This document shows, piece by piece, positions 6,411-14,312 of a stretch of 18,194 bases of DNA. The translations under genes and the position numbers were made by a program. Source of the stretch: JAJTHJ01 sp046316025 (lineage in GTDB: Bacteria; Pseudomonadota; Gammaproteobacteria; Burkholderiales; Burkholderiaceae_F); contig JBKCXU010000015.1 in NCBI GenBank assembly GCA_046316025.1, positions 1 to 18,194 on the forward strand, given 5' to 3'. Numbering within the stretch: position 1 is the stretch's first letter; the number at the start of each line of letters is the position of its first letter. The notes under the pieces are model-generated. The model was not told the origin of the DNA and did no database searches. It saw only the letters and a list, made by a program, of their open reading frames with translations.

Positions 6411-6600
6411 TCACTGCTGCGAGGTCTAACCCTCTGGAAGGACTTGCCCCTGAAGTCAACGGGCGTGCGGCTATAGGGGTCAGGCTCAGCAAAAAGGGGT
6501 CAGGCACGAATTAATTTTGGCGGCAAAACGTCTTGAGTTCAAAGAATGGTAGGCGCCAGCAGATCGGCGTCTGTGTGATCGGAGTGCTTTACTGTCCACC
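6411..6600 (+). other. attC4 left half and repeat remnants
   Basis: The inverse core GTCTAAC is at 6424-6430, placed as expected after the cassette 4 stop codon, but no matching GTTAGAC follows. Instead two copies of GGGGTCAGGC occur, one at 6476-6485 followed by TC and one at 6496-6505 followed by ACG and an A+T-rich stretch (AATTAATTTT). This motif is widespread in betaproteobacterial genomes, often near REP-associated transposases, and is related to the GGGGCCAGGC repeats in attC3. The array thus seems to end in a damaged site. Confidence 0.5.
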
Positions 6601-6954
6601 TCAGAACCGCCCCCGCGCCCGTCCCCAAACCACACTTGCCAGCCCGAGCACGACAAAGACCACGGCCGCCAGCGCCAGTGTGTTTGCCACCCAGTAGTCG
6701 GCAAACGCGGTGTCGAGCAGCGTGCCGGCGGTGAGCCCGGACAACTCGGCCAGCACGGCGGTCATCACGCCGAACATGCCGCCGCCGGCAATGGCAAAGA
6801 GGCCAAAGCGCACCGACACGGCGGCGCGGGCCACGAGCAGGCTGGCAAAGACGCCGAGGCCGAGCAGGGTGCCGAGGCCGAGCCGGTTGGGTTCGGCCGC
6901 CAGCGCGACGGCGATCGCCAGCGCCAGCGGCCAGAGGGCTTGCAGCCGCTTCAT
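6601..6954 (-). CDS. Hypothetical four-helix membrane protein
   Basis: A 117-residue, very hydrophobic protein with about four membrane helices: residues 7-20, 25-43, 49-72 and 88-110. The second loop contains conserved-looking small residues (GLFAIAGGGMFGVMTAVLAEL). No family is recognised. Its ATG overlaps the stop codon of the DUF2062 gene by 4 bases (ATGA), so the two are translationally coupled, and the codon use is that of the host chromosome rather than of the cassettes. It ends next to the damaged right edge of the cassette array. It probably works with, or in the same membrane as, the DUF2062 protein. Confidence 0.72.
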   Translation of the reverse strand: MKRLQALWPLALAIAVALAAEPNRLGLGTLLGLGVFASLLVARAAVSVRFGLFAIAGGGMFGVMTAVLAELSGLTAGTLLDTAFADYWVANTLALAAVVFVVLGLASVVWGRARGRF

Positions 6955-7511
6955 CGGGCACCGCGCGCGTGGCGGCGGCGCTTGCGCAGCGTCCACTGCC
7001 GGCGCAGGTACGCGCTCCATAGCAGGCGCACGACCACGTAACCCAGCGCTGACAGGATGCAGGCGAGCAAAAAAACGCCGAGCGCCAGCGCCGGCCCGAG
7101 GCCGATCGCCCATTCGCCCAGCGCGCGCGCCGACGCTAAAGGCCGCGCGAACTGCCAGTCCGGCGGCGGCGCGGCGTGCCCGCCGCCGGCGGCGCCGAGG
7201 GCGAACGTGCCGATCTCGTAGGCCAGCAGGTACAGCGGCACGATGGTGATCGGGTTGGTGTAGAGCGTGGTGGCCAGCGCCACCGGAAAGTTCACCCGCA
7301 GCACGACCGCGGCGATTGCCGCGCCCAGCATTTGCAGCGGCCCCGGAATCAACCCACAGAACAAGCCCACCGCGACCCCGCCCGCCGCCGAGCGCCGGTG
7401 CAGGTGCCACAGCGACGGGTGGAACAGCGCGTCGCCAAAGAGGTGCAGCGCCTTGACCTCGCGCACCTTGTCGGCACTGGGCAGGTAACGCTTGAAGAAC
7501 TTGCGGGGCAT
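6951..7511 (-). CDS. DUF2062 domain membrane protein
   Basis: A 186-residue inner-membrane protein of the DUF2062 family. The N-terminal arm (MPRKFFKRYLPSADKVRE) and the segment LHLFGDALFHPSLWHLHRRS are typical of the family and precede the helices. Hydrophobic helices follow at about residues 44-72 (GGVAVGLFCGLIPGPLQML), 77-97 with the family hallmark LYTNPITIVPLYLLAYEIG, and 145-166 (ALALGVFLLACILSALGYV). The molecular role is unknown. In related bacteria the gene is often near tatD or comEC, as here. An upstream in-frame ATG at 7538 would add nine unconserved residues, so the ATG at 7511 is preferred; neither has a clear ribosome binding site. Confidence 0.85.
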   Translation of the reverse strand: MPRKFFKRYLPSADKVREVKALHLFGDALFHPSLWHLHRRSAAGGVAVGLFCGLIPGPLQMLGAAIAAVVLRVNFPVALATTLYTNPITIVPLYLLAYEIGTFALGAAGGGHAAPPPDWQFARPLASARALGEWAIGLGPALALGVFLLACILSALGYVVVRLLWSAYLRRQWTLRKRRRHARGAR

Positions 7512-7554
7512 GGGGAGTGGAGAGGCTTGGAGAAACATCGAACGCTTGCTACTT

Positions 7555-7622
7555 GTCGTTCCCGCGGAAGCGGGAACCCAGCGTACGCGGAGACCTGGAT
7601 GCCCGCTTGCTCGGGCATGACG
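7555..7622. repeat. REP-type palindrome (GTCGTTCCCGC...), copy 1
   Basis: Two facing hairpins: TTCCCGCGGAAGCGGGAA, then after about 20 bases TGCCCGCTTGCTCGGGCA, with CCAG and CTGG near the centre. The ends GTCGT and ATGAC are inverted relative to each other. It matches the dispersed GTCATTCCCGC family common in proteobacterial intergenic DNA and lies between the divergent DUF2062 and tatD genes. A second copy is at 16291-16362. Confidence 0.75.
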
Positions 7623-7727
7623 AATTGCCCATGCGTTTCCCTGGAAGACAGAGGTAAGTTAGCAGGTACAGTGCAAGGCAAAGCCCCGGTTTTTCCCTGC
7701 TCCCGACTTCCGACTCCCGACCGCCCC

Positions 7728-8663
7728 ATGTGGATCGACACCCACTGCCACCTGGATGCCGACGAGTTCGACGCCGACCGCGACGCGGTGGTCGCGCGGG
7801 CGCGGGCGGCGGGGGTGACGATGCAGGTGCTGCCGGCCGCGCACGTATCGCACTTTGCCAAGACGGCGGCGGTCGCGCGGCAGTACGGACTGGCGTACGC
7901 GCTGGGCATCCATCCGCTGTGGGTCGGGCAGTCGGACGAGGCAGACATCGAGCGGCTGCGCGAGGCCGCGCGCGCGGCGCTGGCGGACCAGCGCTTTGTG
8001 GCGATCGGCGAGATCGGGTTGGACTTCTACGTCGAGGGGCTGGATCGCGAGCGGCAGCATTGGTTCTACCGCGAGCAGTTGAAAATCGCGCGCGAGTTTG
8101 GCCTGCCGGCGATCCTGCACGTGCGGCGCTCGGCCGACGCGCTGCTGCGCGAGCTGGGCCACATCGAGATACCCGGCGGCATCGCGCACGCCTTTAACGG
8201 CAGCGAGGATCAGGCCGGCCGCTTCGTTGCGCGCGGTTTCAAGCTCGGTTTCGGCGGGGCGATGACCTACGACGGCTCGCTGCGCATCCGCCGCCATGCG
8301 GCGACGCTGCCCGACACCGGCTGGGTGCTGGAGACCGATTCGCCCGACATCCCGCCGCAGTGGTGCCGCGACGGGCGCACGGTGCTGCGCAACGAGCCCT
8401 GCGAGCTGCCGCGGATGGCGGAGGTGATGGCGCGGTTGCGCAGGGTGGAGTTGGAGACGCTGGCGCGGCAGAACGAGGTCAATGCGCGGTCGGCGTTGCC
8501 GCGGCTTGGTGCTTGGCTGGACCCGGTTGCGGCGTTCACACCCCCACCCCAGCTCTCCCCCGCTTCGCAGGGGAGGGAGTCTTTCCCTTCCCCGCCTGCG
8601 GGCGAGGGGAGCAAACCCTCGCCCGCATCAGCGGGAGAGGGTGGCTGCGAAGCAGCCGGGTGA
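7728..8663 (+). CDS. TatD-family metal-dependent hydrolase with repeat-derived C-terminal tail
   Basis: Predicted cytoplasmic Mg/Zn-dependent nuclease or amidohydrolase-fold hydrolase. The metal ligands are in place: HCH at residues 6-8, Glu in AIGEIGLDFY at about 94, His in ILHVRR at about 131, His in IAHAFNG at about 155, and Asp in ETDSPDIPP at about 204. The 311 residues exceed the usual length of about 260. The extra 45 or so residues, after GAWLDP, are low complexity (TPPPQLSPASQ...) and are encoded by a G+C-rich hairpin repeat, so the original stop was probably lost to repeat insertion. The frame is open upstream to 7176, but MWIDTHCHLD at 7728 is the conserved start. It is divergent from DUF2062 and followed 33 bases later by comEC. 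Confidence 0.9.
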   Translation: MWIDTHCHLDADEFDADRDAVVARARAAGVTMQVLPAAHVSHFAKTAAVARQYGLAYALGIHPLWVGQSDEADIERLREAARAALADQRFVAIGEIGLDFYVEGLDRERQHWFYREQLKIAREFGLPAILHVRRSADALLRELGHIEIPGGIAHAFNGSEDQAGRFVARGFKLGFGGAMTYDGSLRIRRHAATLPDTGWVLETDSPDIPPQWCRDGRTVLRNEPCELPRMAEVMARLRRVELETLARQNEVNARSALPRLGAWLDPVAAFTPPPQLSPASQGRESFPSPPAGEGSKPSPASAGEGGCEAAG

Positions 8664-8667
8664 GGGA
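8541..8667. repeat. G+C-rich inverted repeat, copy 1 (inside the end of the TatD gene)
   Basis: It has the form CCCCCACCCC, CTCTCCC, then several short hairpins (CCCGC...GCGGG, GCCCGCATCAGCGGGAGAG), ending in GGGTGAGGG. The same design recurs at 11256-11354, sharing the words GAGGGGAG, CCTCGCCCGCAT and GCGGGAG. These are dispersed intergenic repeats. This copy lies within the coding frame and supplies the TatD stop codon. Confidence 0.7.
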
Positions 8668-8696
8668 AGACCGCTGGCCACCGCACCAGCGCCCAA

Positions 8697-11171
8697 ATGG
8701 TCGCAGTCCTCGCCGCCTTCGTCCTCGGCATCTTCGCGCTGCAACTCCAAGCGGCGCTGCCTTCGACCGCAGTCTTGCTCGCCTTCGCCGCCGCCGCGGT
8801 GCTCGCAATCGTCGCCGCCACGCGCATCCGCAATCTCAGCGCGGCCGTGGCGCTGCTCGCTCTGGCCGCCGCACTCACCGGCTTCACCTACGCCGCTTGG
8901 CGCGCCGATTTGCGGCTTGCCGATCGACTCGCTTCCGCCGATGAAGGCCGCGACATTCGCCTCGTCGGGCTGATCGACAGCCTGCCCGCGCAACTGCAAC
9001 GCGGCACGCGCTTCGAGCTTGCGGTCGAGCGCGTGCTCGCGCCGGGCGATGTGCATGTGCCCGCCCGCATCGCGCTCGCCTGGTACGGCAGCGAAGCCGC
9101 AGTGCGCCCCGGCCAACGCTGGGAGTTCAGCGTGCGGCTGCGCCGGCCACATGGCGGCGTGAACCCCGGCGGCTTCGATCTGGAAGCCTGGCTGCTGGAG
9201 CGCAACCTGCGCGCCACGGGCTACGTGCGCACCGGGCGAGTGGATGAGGCGCCGCGCCTGCTCGACCCGATGGTGTGGACGCCGTCCACCGCCGTGGACC
9301 GCGCCCGCGACGCGCTGCGCGAGCGGCTGCAAGCGCAACTGGCCGGCCAGCGCTACGGCGGCGTGCTGGTGGCGCTGGTGCTCGGCGACCAGCGCGCGAT
9401 AGCGGAAGCCGACTGGCTGCTCTTCAACCGCACCGGCATATCGCATCTGGTCAGCATCTCCGGCCTGCACATCACGATGATCGCGGGGCTGGCGGCGTGG
9501 CTGGTGGCGGGCCTGTGGCGCCGGTCACGCCGGGCGCTCGGCTGGGCGCCGGCGCAGACTGCCGCGGCAAGCGCGGCGATGGTCGCCGCGCTTGCCTACT
9601 GCCTGCTCGCCGGTTGGGGCGTGCCGGCGCAGCGCACGTTCTTCATGCTCGGCACGGTCGCGGTGGCGCTCGTCCTGCGGCGCGGCAGCGGCATGTTCAC
9701 CACGCTGGCGCTGGCCGCGGCGGTGGTCTGTGCGCTCGACCCCTGGGCCGCGATCGCGCCGGGGTTCTGGTTGTCCTTCGGCGCGGTGGCGGCGATTTTC
9801 TGGATCGGCGCCGGGCGTCTTTCGGGAGACGGAGCAAGCGGTTGGCGGCAGCGCCTGCGCATCGCCGGTCACGCGCAGTTGGCGGTCACGCTGATGCTGG
9901 TGCCGCTGACGCTCGTGCTGTTTCGGCAGGTGTCGCTGGTGTCGCCATTGGCCAACGTGGTCGCGATTCCGCTGGTGAGCTTCATCGTCACGCCGCTCGC
10001 GCTCGTGGGCGCGTTGTTCGTGGCCTTGCCGGCGCCGCTCGGGTCGCTGGCGGTGCCGTTCTTGGCGATCGCCGCCTGGGTGTTCGACCTGCTGGCCGCC
10101 GGGCTCGTCTGGCTGGCGCAGTGGAATTGGGCGGCAATCGCGCTGCCCGCGCCGCCATGGTGGACGCTGCCCGTCGCGCTGACCGGCGTGCTGTGGATGC
10201 TTGCGCCCGCGGGCTGGCCGCTGCGCTGGGTGGGCGCGGTTTGGCTGCTGCCGCTTCTGACCTGGCCGCCGCAGCGCCCCGCCGCCGAAGAACTGTGGGT
10301 GACCGCGCTCGACGTGGGGCAGGGCATGGCGCTGCTGGTGGAAACGCGCGACGCGGTGCTGCTCTACGACCCCGGCCCGCGCTACTCGCCCGACGCCGAC
10401 GCCGGCAGCCGCGTGGTGCTGCCGTACCTGCGCTGGCGCGGCATCGGTGCGCTCGACGTGCTGGTGATCTCGCATCTGGACAGCGACCACGCGGGTGGCG
10501 CCGGCTCGGTGCTCGGGTCATTGCCGGTGGGCCGGGTGTTGACCTCGATTCCCGCCGGCCACGCGGCGCTGGCCGGCGCGATGGCCGAGCGCTGCGAGGC
10601 CGGGCAGAGCTTTGCGCTCAGTGGCGCGCAGCTGCGGGTGCTCCATCCGACAGCGGCGGATTACGCGCGCAAGCTGTCGACCAACGCGGCCAGTTGCGTG
10701 ATCGAAGTGCGCCTGGGCGGGCAGCGCGTGCTGCTGACCGGCGACATCCCCGCCCGGCAGGAGGCCGAGCTTCTGCAACGCGAGACCGACCTGCGCGCGC
10801 GGCTGGCGGTCGTGCCGCACCACGGCAGCCGGCACTCCTCGTCGTCCGAGTGGGTCGCCGCGGTGGCGCCCGAGTGGGTGGTCGTGCAGGCGGGCTACCG
10901 CAACCGCTTCGGCCATCCCGATCCCGGCGTGGTCGCGCACTGGACGGCGCTGGGCGCCAAGGTGGTGCGGACGGACTACAACGGTGCGGTTCAGTGGCGA
11001 CTGCACGCCGACGGTGCGGCGCAGGTGGAATCCTGGCGGCTCGACCATCGGCGGTATTGGCACAACCAGCCGGGGGAGGTGGGGGTGGTGGAGGTCGAGG
11101 CGGACGACGATGCGCCGAGTGTTGGGAGGGATGCGCCGGCGGAGGCGGTTCGGCCCGGGATTTCGGAGTGA
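8697..11171 (+). CDS. comEC: DNA internalization channel ComEC/Rec2
   Basis: Inner-membrane channel through which single-stranded DNA enters the cytoplasm during natural transformation. The 824 residues show the three expected parts. An N-terminal membrane and OB-like region (about 1-165) contains VAALLALAAALTGFTYAAWR and then soluble DIRLVGLIDSLP. The central competence domain (about 220-500) has many helices and the hallmark TGISHLVSISGLHITMIAG. The C-terminal metallo-beta-lactamase-like domain (from about 537, LDVGQG) has SHLDSDHAGG (591-600), LLTGDIP (about 679) and VPHHGSRHSSSS (about 704), a plausible nuclease-type metal site. It starts 33 bases after the tatD stop; no close ribosome binding site is seen. 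Full length implies a working gene. Transformation ability would also help explain foreign DNA in this window. Confidence 0.95.
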   Translation: MVAVLAAFVLGIFALQLQAALPSTAVLLAFAAAAVLAIVAATRIRNLSAAVALLALAAALTGFTYAAWRADLRLADRLASADEGRDIRLVGLIDSLPAQLQRGTRFELAVERVLAPGDVHVPARIALAWYGSEAAVRPGQRWEFSVRLRRPHGGVNPGGFDLEAWLLERNLRATGYVRTGRVDEAPRLLDPMVWTPSTAVDRARDALRERLQAQLAGQRYGGVLVALVLGDQRAIAEADWLLFNRTGISHLVSISGLHITMIAGLAAWLVAGLWRRSRRALGWAPAQTAAASAAMVAALAYCLLAGWGVPAQRTFFMLGTVAVALVLRRGSGMFTTLALAAAVVCALDPWAAIAPGFWLSFGAVAAIFWIGAGRLSGDGASGWRQRLRIAGHAQLAVTLMLVPLTLVLFRQVSLVSPLANVVAIPLVSFIVTPLALVGALFVALPAPLGSLAVPFLAIAAWVFDLLAAGLVWLAQWNWAAIALPAPPWWTLPVALTGVLWMLAPAGWPLRWVGAVWLLPLLTWPPQRPAAEELWVTALDVGQGMALLVETRDAVLLYDPGPRYSPDADAGSRVVLPYLRWRGIGALDVLVISHLDSDHAGGAGSVLGSLPVGRVLTSIPAGHAALAGAMAERCEAGQSFALSGAQLRVLHPTAADYARKLSTNAASCVIEVRLGGQRVLLTGDIPARQEAELLQRETDLRARLAVVPHHGSRHSSSSEWVAAVAPEWVVVQAGYRNRFGHPDPGVVAHWTALGAKVVRTDYNGAVQWRLHADGAAQVESWRLDHRRYWHNQPGEVGVVEVEADDDAPSVGRDAPAEAVRPGISE

Positions 11172-11471
11172 TGTCTTTCGATCAGAACCGTCGCCGCGGC
11201 GCAGGCCGATGAGCGCTCAATCGGCGGAGATCGACCGAGGTTGCGGCGCTCCTTGCCCTCACCCCCGGCCCGTCTCCCGCTGATGCGGGCGAGGGGAGAA
11301 TTACCCTCGCCCGCATCTGCGGGAGCGGGTGGCGCCGGGGGCGCCGGGTAAGGGCAAAGGACGCGGCGAAATCGGTACTCGGCGACTCACGGTAGCGCTG
11401 ACGTACGCGGGCCAGCCGCTGCCTGCGGCAAACTTCTTGCTAATCTGCCTCCAAGCCAGCGCCACTCCATC
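11172..11471. repeat. Intergenic region with G+C-rich inverted repeat, copy 2 (11256-11354)
   Basis: No gene is visible here. Bases 11256-11354 form a repeat beginning CCCTCACCCCCGGCCC and ending GGGTAAGGG, containing the near-perfect hairpin TCTCCCGCTGATGCGGGCGAG and its neighbour CCTCGCCCGCATCTGCGGGAG. It is related to the copy at the end of the TatD gene. It may act as a terminator for comEC. The remaining 117 bases before the ATP-grasp gene must hold that operon's promoter; no strong consensus was recognised. Confidence 0.65.
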
Positions 11472-12899
11472 ATGCCCACCAAACCCTTCGACGAGATGCA
11501 CCTGCCCGACGGCACGGTGCGCGCTTCGTACCGCGAGTTCGAGACCTGGCTGGCAAAGCAGAGCCCGGAGTCGATGCAGAACAAGCGCGCCGAGGCCGAC
11601 CTCGTCTTTCGCCGCGTGGGCATCACCTTCGCCGTGTATGGCGACGACGCCGGCACCGAGCGGTTGATCCCCTTCGACGTGATCCCGCGGATCATTCCGG
11701 CGTCGGAGTGGCGCACGCTCGAAGCCGGCCTGCGCCAGCGCGTCAAGGCGCTGAACCTCTTCCTGCGCGACGTGTATCACGAGCAGGAGATCGTCCGCGC
11801 CGGCCGCGTGCCGGCCGAGCAGGTGTTCAAGAACTCGCAATACCGGCCCGAGATGCAGGGGGTCGATGTTGCCAATGACATTTACTCGCACATCGCCGGC
11901 ATCGACCTCGTGCGCGCGGCGGACAGCAAGGGCGAGGGTGTCTTCTACGTGCTGGAGGACAACCTGCGCGTGCCCAGCGGTGTCTCCTACATGCTCGAAG
12001 ACCGCAAGATGATGATGCGGCTCTTCCCGGAACTCTTCTCGATCAACCGCGTGGCGCCGATCCAGCACTACCCCGACCTGCTGCTCGATAACCTGCGCTC
12101 GGTCGCCCCGCAGGGGGGCAGCGACCCGACCGTCGTGCTGCTCACCCCCGGCATGTACAACTCGGCGTACTTCGAGCACGCCTTTCTCGCGCAGCAGATG
12201 GGGATCGAGCTTGTGGAAGGGCAAGACCTCTTCGTGCAGGACGGCGCGGTGTACATGCGTACCACGCAAGGGCCGCAGCGGGTGGACGTGATCTACCGCC
12301 GCATCGACGACGATTTTCTGGACCCGCTGGTGTTCCGCTCGGACTCCACGCTCGGTGTGCCGGGGTTGCTCGACGTGTACCGCGCCGGTCGTGTGACGCT
12401 GGCCAACGCGATCGGCACCGGCATTGCCGACGACAAGTCGATCTACCCCTATGTGCCGGAGATGATCGACTTCTACCTCGGCGAGAAGCCGATCCTGTCC
12501 AACGTGCCCACCTGGATGTGTCGCAAGCCGGACGATTGCGCCTACGTGCTGGCGCACCTGCCCGAACTGGTGGTCAAGGAAGTGCACGGCGCCGGCGGCT
12601 ACGGCATGCTGGTCGGCCCCGCCGCGAGCAAGAAGGAGATCGAAGACTTTGCCGCGCGGGTCAAGGCCGACCCCGCCAACTACATCGCGCAGCCGACACT
12701 GGCCTTGTCCACCTGCCCGACCTACACCGACAACGGCATCGCCCCGCGCCACATCGACCTGCGGCCCTACGTGTTGAGCGGCAAAGACGTGGTGACCGTG
12801 CCCGGCGGCCTGTGCCGCGTGGCGCTGCGCGAGGGGTCGCTCGTGGTCAATTCGTCCCAGGGCGGGGGGACGAAGGACACTTGGGTGCTTGAACGGTGA
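11472..12899 (+). CDS. Circularly permuted ATP-grasp type 2 protein (DUF404/DUF407)
   Basis: Predicted peptide-bond-forming ligase (amidoligase) of the circularly permuted ATP-grasp family, 475 residues, about the usual length. It opens with FDEMHLPDGTVRASYREFETWL, typical of the family. Core motifs include QGVDVANDIYSHIAGIDLVR (about 134-153), GVFYVLEDNLRVPSGVSYMLEDR (about 157-179), KEVHGAGGYGMLVGP (about 369-383), YIAQPTLALST (about 404) and HIDLRPYVL. Comparative genomic work on amidoligases proposed that ATP-grasp, alpha-E, transglutaminase and Anbu proteins form one peptide-modification system; the substrate is unknown. In other genomes the alpha-E gene usually follows at once, but here a 2.4-kb foreign island separates them. 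The start at 11472 has no obvious ribosome binding site but fits the conserved N-terminus. Confidence 0.93.
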   Translation: MPTKPFDEMHLPDGTVRASYREFETWLAKQSPESMQNKRAEADLVFRRVGITFAVYGDDAGTERLIPFDVIPRIIPASEWRTLEAGLRQRVKALNLFLRDVYHEQEIVRAGRVPAEQVFKNSQYRPEMQGVDVANDIYSHIAGIDLVRAADSKGEGVFYVLEDNLRVPSGVSYMLEDRKMMMRLFPELFSINRVAPIQHYPDLLLDNLRSVAPQGGSDPTVVLLTPGMYNSAYFEHAFLAQQMGIELVEGQDLFVQDGAVYMRTTQGPQRVDVIYRRIDDDFLDPLVFRSDSTLGVPGLLDVYRAGRVTLANAIGTGIADDKSIYPYVPEMIDFYLGEKPILSNVPTWMCRKPDDCAYVLAHLPELVVKEVHGAGGYGMLVGPAASKKEIEDFAARVKADPANYIAQPTLALSTCPTYTDNGIAPRHIDLRPYVLSGKDVVTVPGGLCRVALREGSLVVNSSQGGGTKDTWVLER

Positions 12900-12958
12900 T
12901 TAGTGATTGGTAATCAGTATGGCAAACGCAATCTATTTCCCCAGACAGAATACGAATT

Positions 12959-13918
12959 ATGCCTAAGGCACGCTTTTCAAGGTTGTTCAAGTTCACAGCG
13001 GTGACGTTGGTTGCCGCGATCGTGTGGGTGTGTTGGACTAGATTCTTCTTTGCCGGATCGAGCTTTCAGACTTTGCCTGCAGATCCGGCCGCAGATCAAA
13101 GAATGAGCGTCGCTTTGGCTTCGCCAAAAATTCAAGGATCGGTAGAGGTTACAGTTATATCAATCGAAAATGCTACAGATTTCTATGCCGCCTTCATGTT
13201 GGCACGAGCTACGGGCCGCTCAGATTTGGCATACGTAGCTGGCACCATCCTCGATGCGTGCGCTTCTACTATTAATGGCAGCGTTTTAGAGGCAATCCGC
13301 AGTGATAGTGTTCTTCAAGTTTCTTCTGATTCTGCTTTAAATTCTGCTGCGCTTGAACTGTATAAAAAAGAAAGAATCGACGCCGCTCAGGAATTGACAC
13401 TTCGATGCCGAGGTTTTGCCGTCGAACGTGATTTGCGAGCTTTGCGTAAAGCAGTCTGGCTTGAAGCGGTTGAAGGTAATGACCCGCTAGGCCGCCTTCT
13501 CGCGTTGCGTGGTCTTGATAAGAGCGTGGAAATGGACGACATGATGAAGGTAGCAATTGCGGACGCGCTCAAGTCAGGGGAGCGGATCGCCATTGAAGTT
13601 TCGATAAAGACTTTGTGGGGGCATCTTTATGACCCGAGGTCAGGCCCGAACCATGAGTCGGCATGGTCCCCTAACGCCGCGCTGGCACTGGCTTCGCAGG
13701 CAGCCTATGGTCAAAACGGATATCGAGATGACGATACGGTCTTGCGGCGTCTTGTCGCTTGCGTAGCTGGTGTGTGCCCAGCGCTGACAGCCATTGAGTC
13801 ACCGCCACCTTTAACTCCCGCGGATCAGTCGGCCTATCGGTACTTGATAGACTCATACACTACCGGACTAACGAAGGGTGATATTGACTCGATTCTACGT
13901 GCACGACCGGAAAACTAG
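12959..13918 (+). CDS. Hypothetical membrane-anchored protein, part of inserted island
   Basis: The function is not recognised. The 319 residues start with a basic segment (MPKARFSRLFK) and one membrane helix at about 12-32 (FTAVTLVAAIVWVCWTRFFFAG), so the remaining 285 residues are probably periplasmic, anchored by an uncleaved signal. The body is mainly helical, with four cysteines (DAC, LRC, ACVAGVC), and reads like helical repeats (YAAFMLARATGRSDLAYVAG, DPLGRLLALRG, NAALALASQAAYG). Such Ala-rich helices recall Sel1/TPR-like bacterial proteins, but no motif is clear enough to claim this. Codon use and base composition are clearly more A+T-rich than in the neighbouring ATP-grasp and alpha-E genes, pointing to transfer from another source. 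It starts 59 bases after the ATP-grasp stop, on the same strand. Confidence 0.65.
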   Translation: MPKARFSRLFKFTAVTLVAAIVWVCWTRFFFAGSSFQTLPADPAADQRMSVALASPKIQGSVEVTVISIENATDFYAAFMLARATGRSDLAYVAGTILDACASTINGSVLEAIRSDSVLQVSSDSALNSAALELYKKERIDAAQELTLRCRGFAVERDLRALRKAVWLEAVEGNDPLGRLLALRGLDKSVEMDDMMKVAIADALKSGERIAIEVSIKTLWGHLYDPRSGPNHESAWSPNAALALASQAAYGQNGYRDDDTVLRRLVACVAGVCPALTAIESPPPLTPADQSAYRYLIDSYTTGLTKGDIDSILRARPEN

Positions 13919-14002
13919 ATTTCTCCATATGCACCATAGCTCTGTGGTTTCGATAGACTTGTCGTATTTTCGACTTCTTCGAGTCATGGGCGGCATTTTT
14001 CT

Positions 14003-14287
14003 GGCTCTCTTGAAATTCGAGTGGGTAAGGATTTGCCACATTGCGGAAAGAGACTGGTGGAGCGCTCACCACGGTTCGGCGCTTTGGGCTTCCATGGCTG
14101 CGCCCGCAAACCGCCTCGGGCGCGGCCATTTCAGAGCGTATTCGCCTCGTCGCGGCGTCAAGGGTGCGCTTCGCTTCGCTCCGCCGCGCATTCGCGCGCC
14201 CTTGACTCCGCGCCGCGGCAAACCCCTTGCGCAGCCAGTCCCGCCCGTTGTTTCGCCCCCCGTACCCACTCAAATTTCAACAGAGGC
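14003..14287 (+). mobile_element. MITE-like element, copy 1 (285 bp)
   Basis: Imperfect terminal inverted repeats: the left end reads GGCTCTCTTGAAATTCGAGT, and the right end on the other strand reads GCCTCTGTTGAAATTTGAGT. Both continue into GGGTA, giving 25 bases with 3 mismatches. Flanking 8-mers ATTTTTCT (13995-14002) and GTTTTTCT (14288-14295) match at 7 of 8 positions, consistent with an 8-bp target duplication. Inside is an inverted repeat GTCAAGGG (14157-14164) / CCCTTGAC (14199-14206). There is no transposase gene. The interior matches the reverse complement of the element at 14972-15246 along its length, for example CCATTTCAGAGC near 14126. The short open frames here are by-products of the repeat. 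Confidence 0.85.
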
Positions 14288-14298
14288 GTTTTTCTTTT

Positions 14299-14305
14299 GA
14301 GGGAG
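14299..14305 (+). promoter_or_regulatory. Shine-Dalgarno site at the edge of MITE copy 1
   Basis: GAGGGAG lies 7 bases before the ATG at 14313 and just 3 bases beyond the right target duplication. The promoter of the following gene therefore has to lie inside the element or further upstream. Confidence 0.65.
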
Positions 14306-14312
14306 TTATTCA

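Larger units (their letters stand above)
3941..6430 (+). mobile_element. Gene cassette array with attC sites, no integrase (CALIN-like)
   Basis: Four unrelated plus-strand genes lie in tandem, each followed by a whole or partial attC site: 4605-4673, 5128-5256, a right half at 5821-5827 and a left half at 6424-6430. The left edge is a GTTGAGC core-like motif at 3941-3947. Start codons of cassettes 1 and 4 lie 7 bases after a core site, and the stop codon of cassette 2 lies inside its own attC; both are normal for integron cassettes. Base composition is visibly lower in G+C than in lolCD and comEC. No integrase gene is present in the window, so the cassettes are either a cluster of attC sites lacking an integrase or the far end of an array moved from elsewhere. 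Confidence 0.75.

Noticed and set aside
7176..7727. Long upstream extension of the TatD reading frame
   Set aside because: It lies opposite the DUF2062 gene and reads as low-complexity Gln/Arg-rich sequence; the metal-binding start MWIDTHCHLD is at 7728.
9275..11212. 645-codon frame overlapping comEC
   Set aside because: Arg/Ala/Gly-rich shadow in another frame of comEC, with no recognisable domain.
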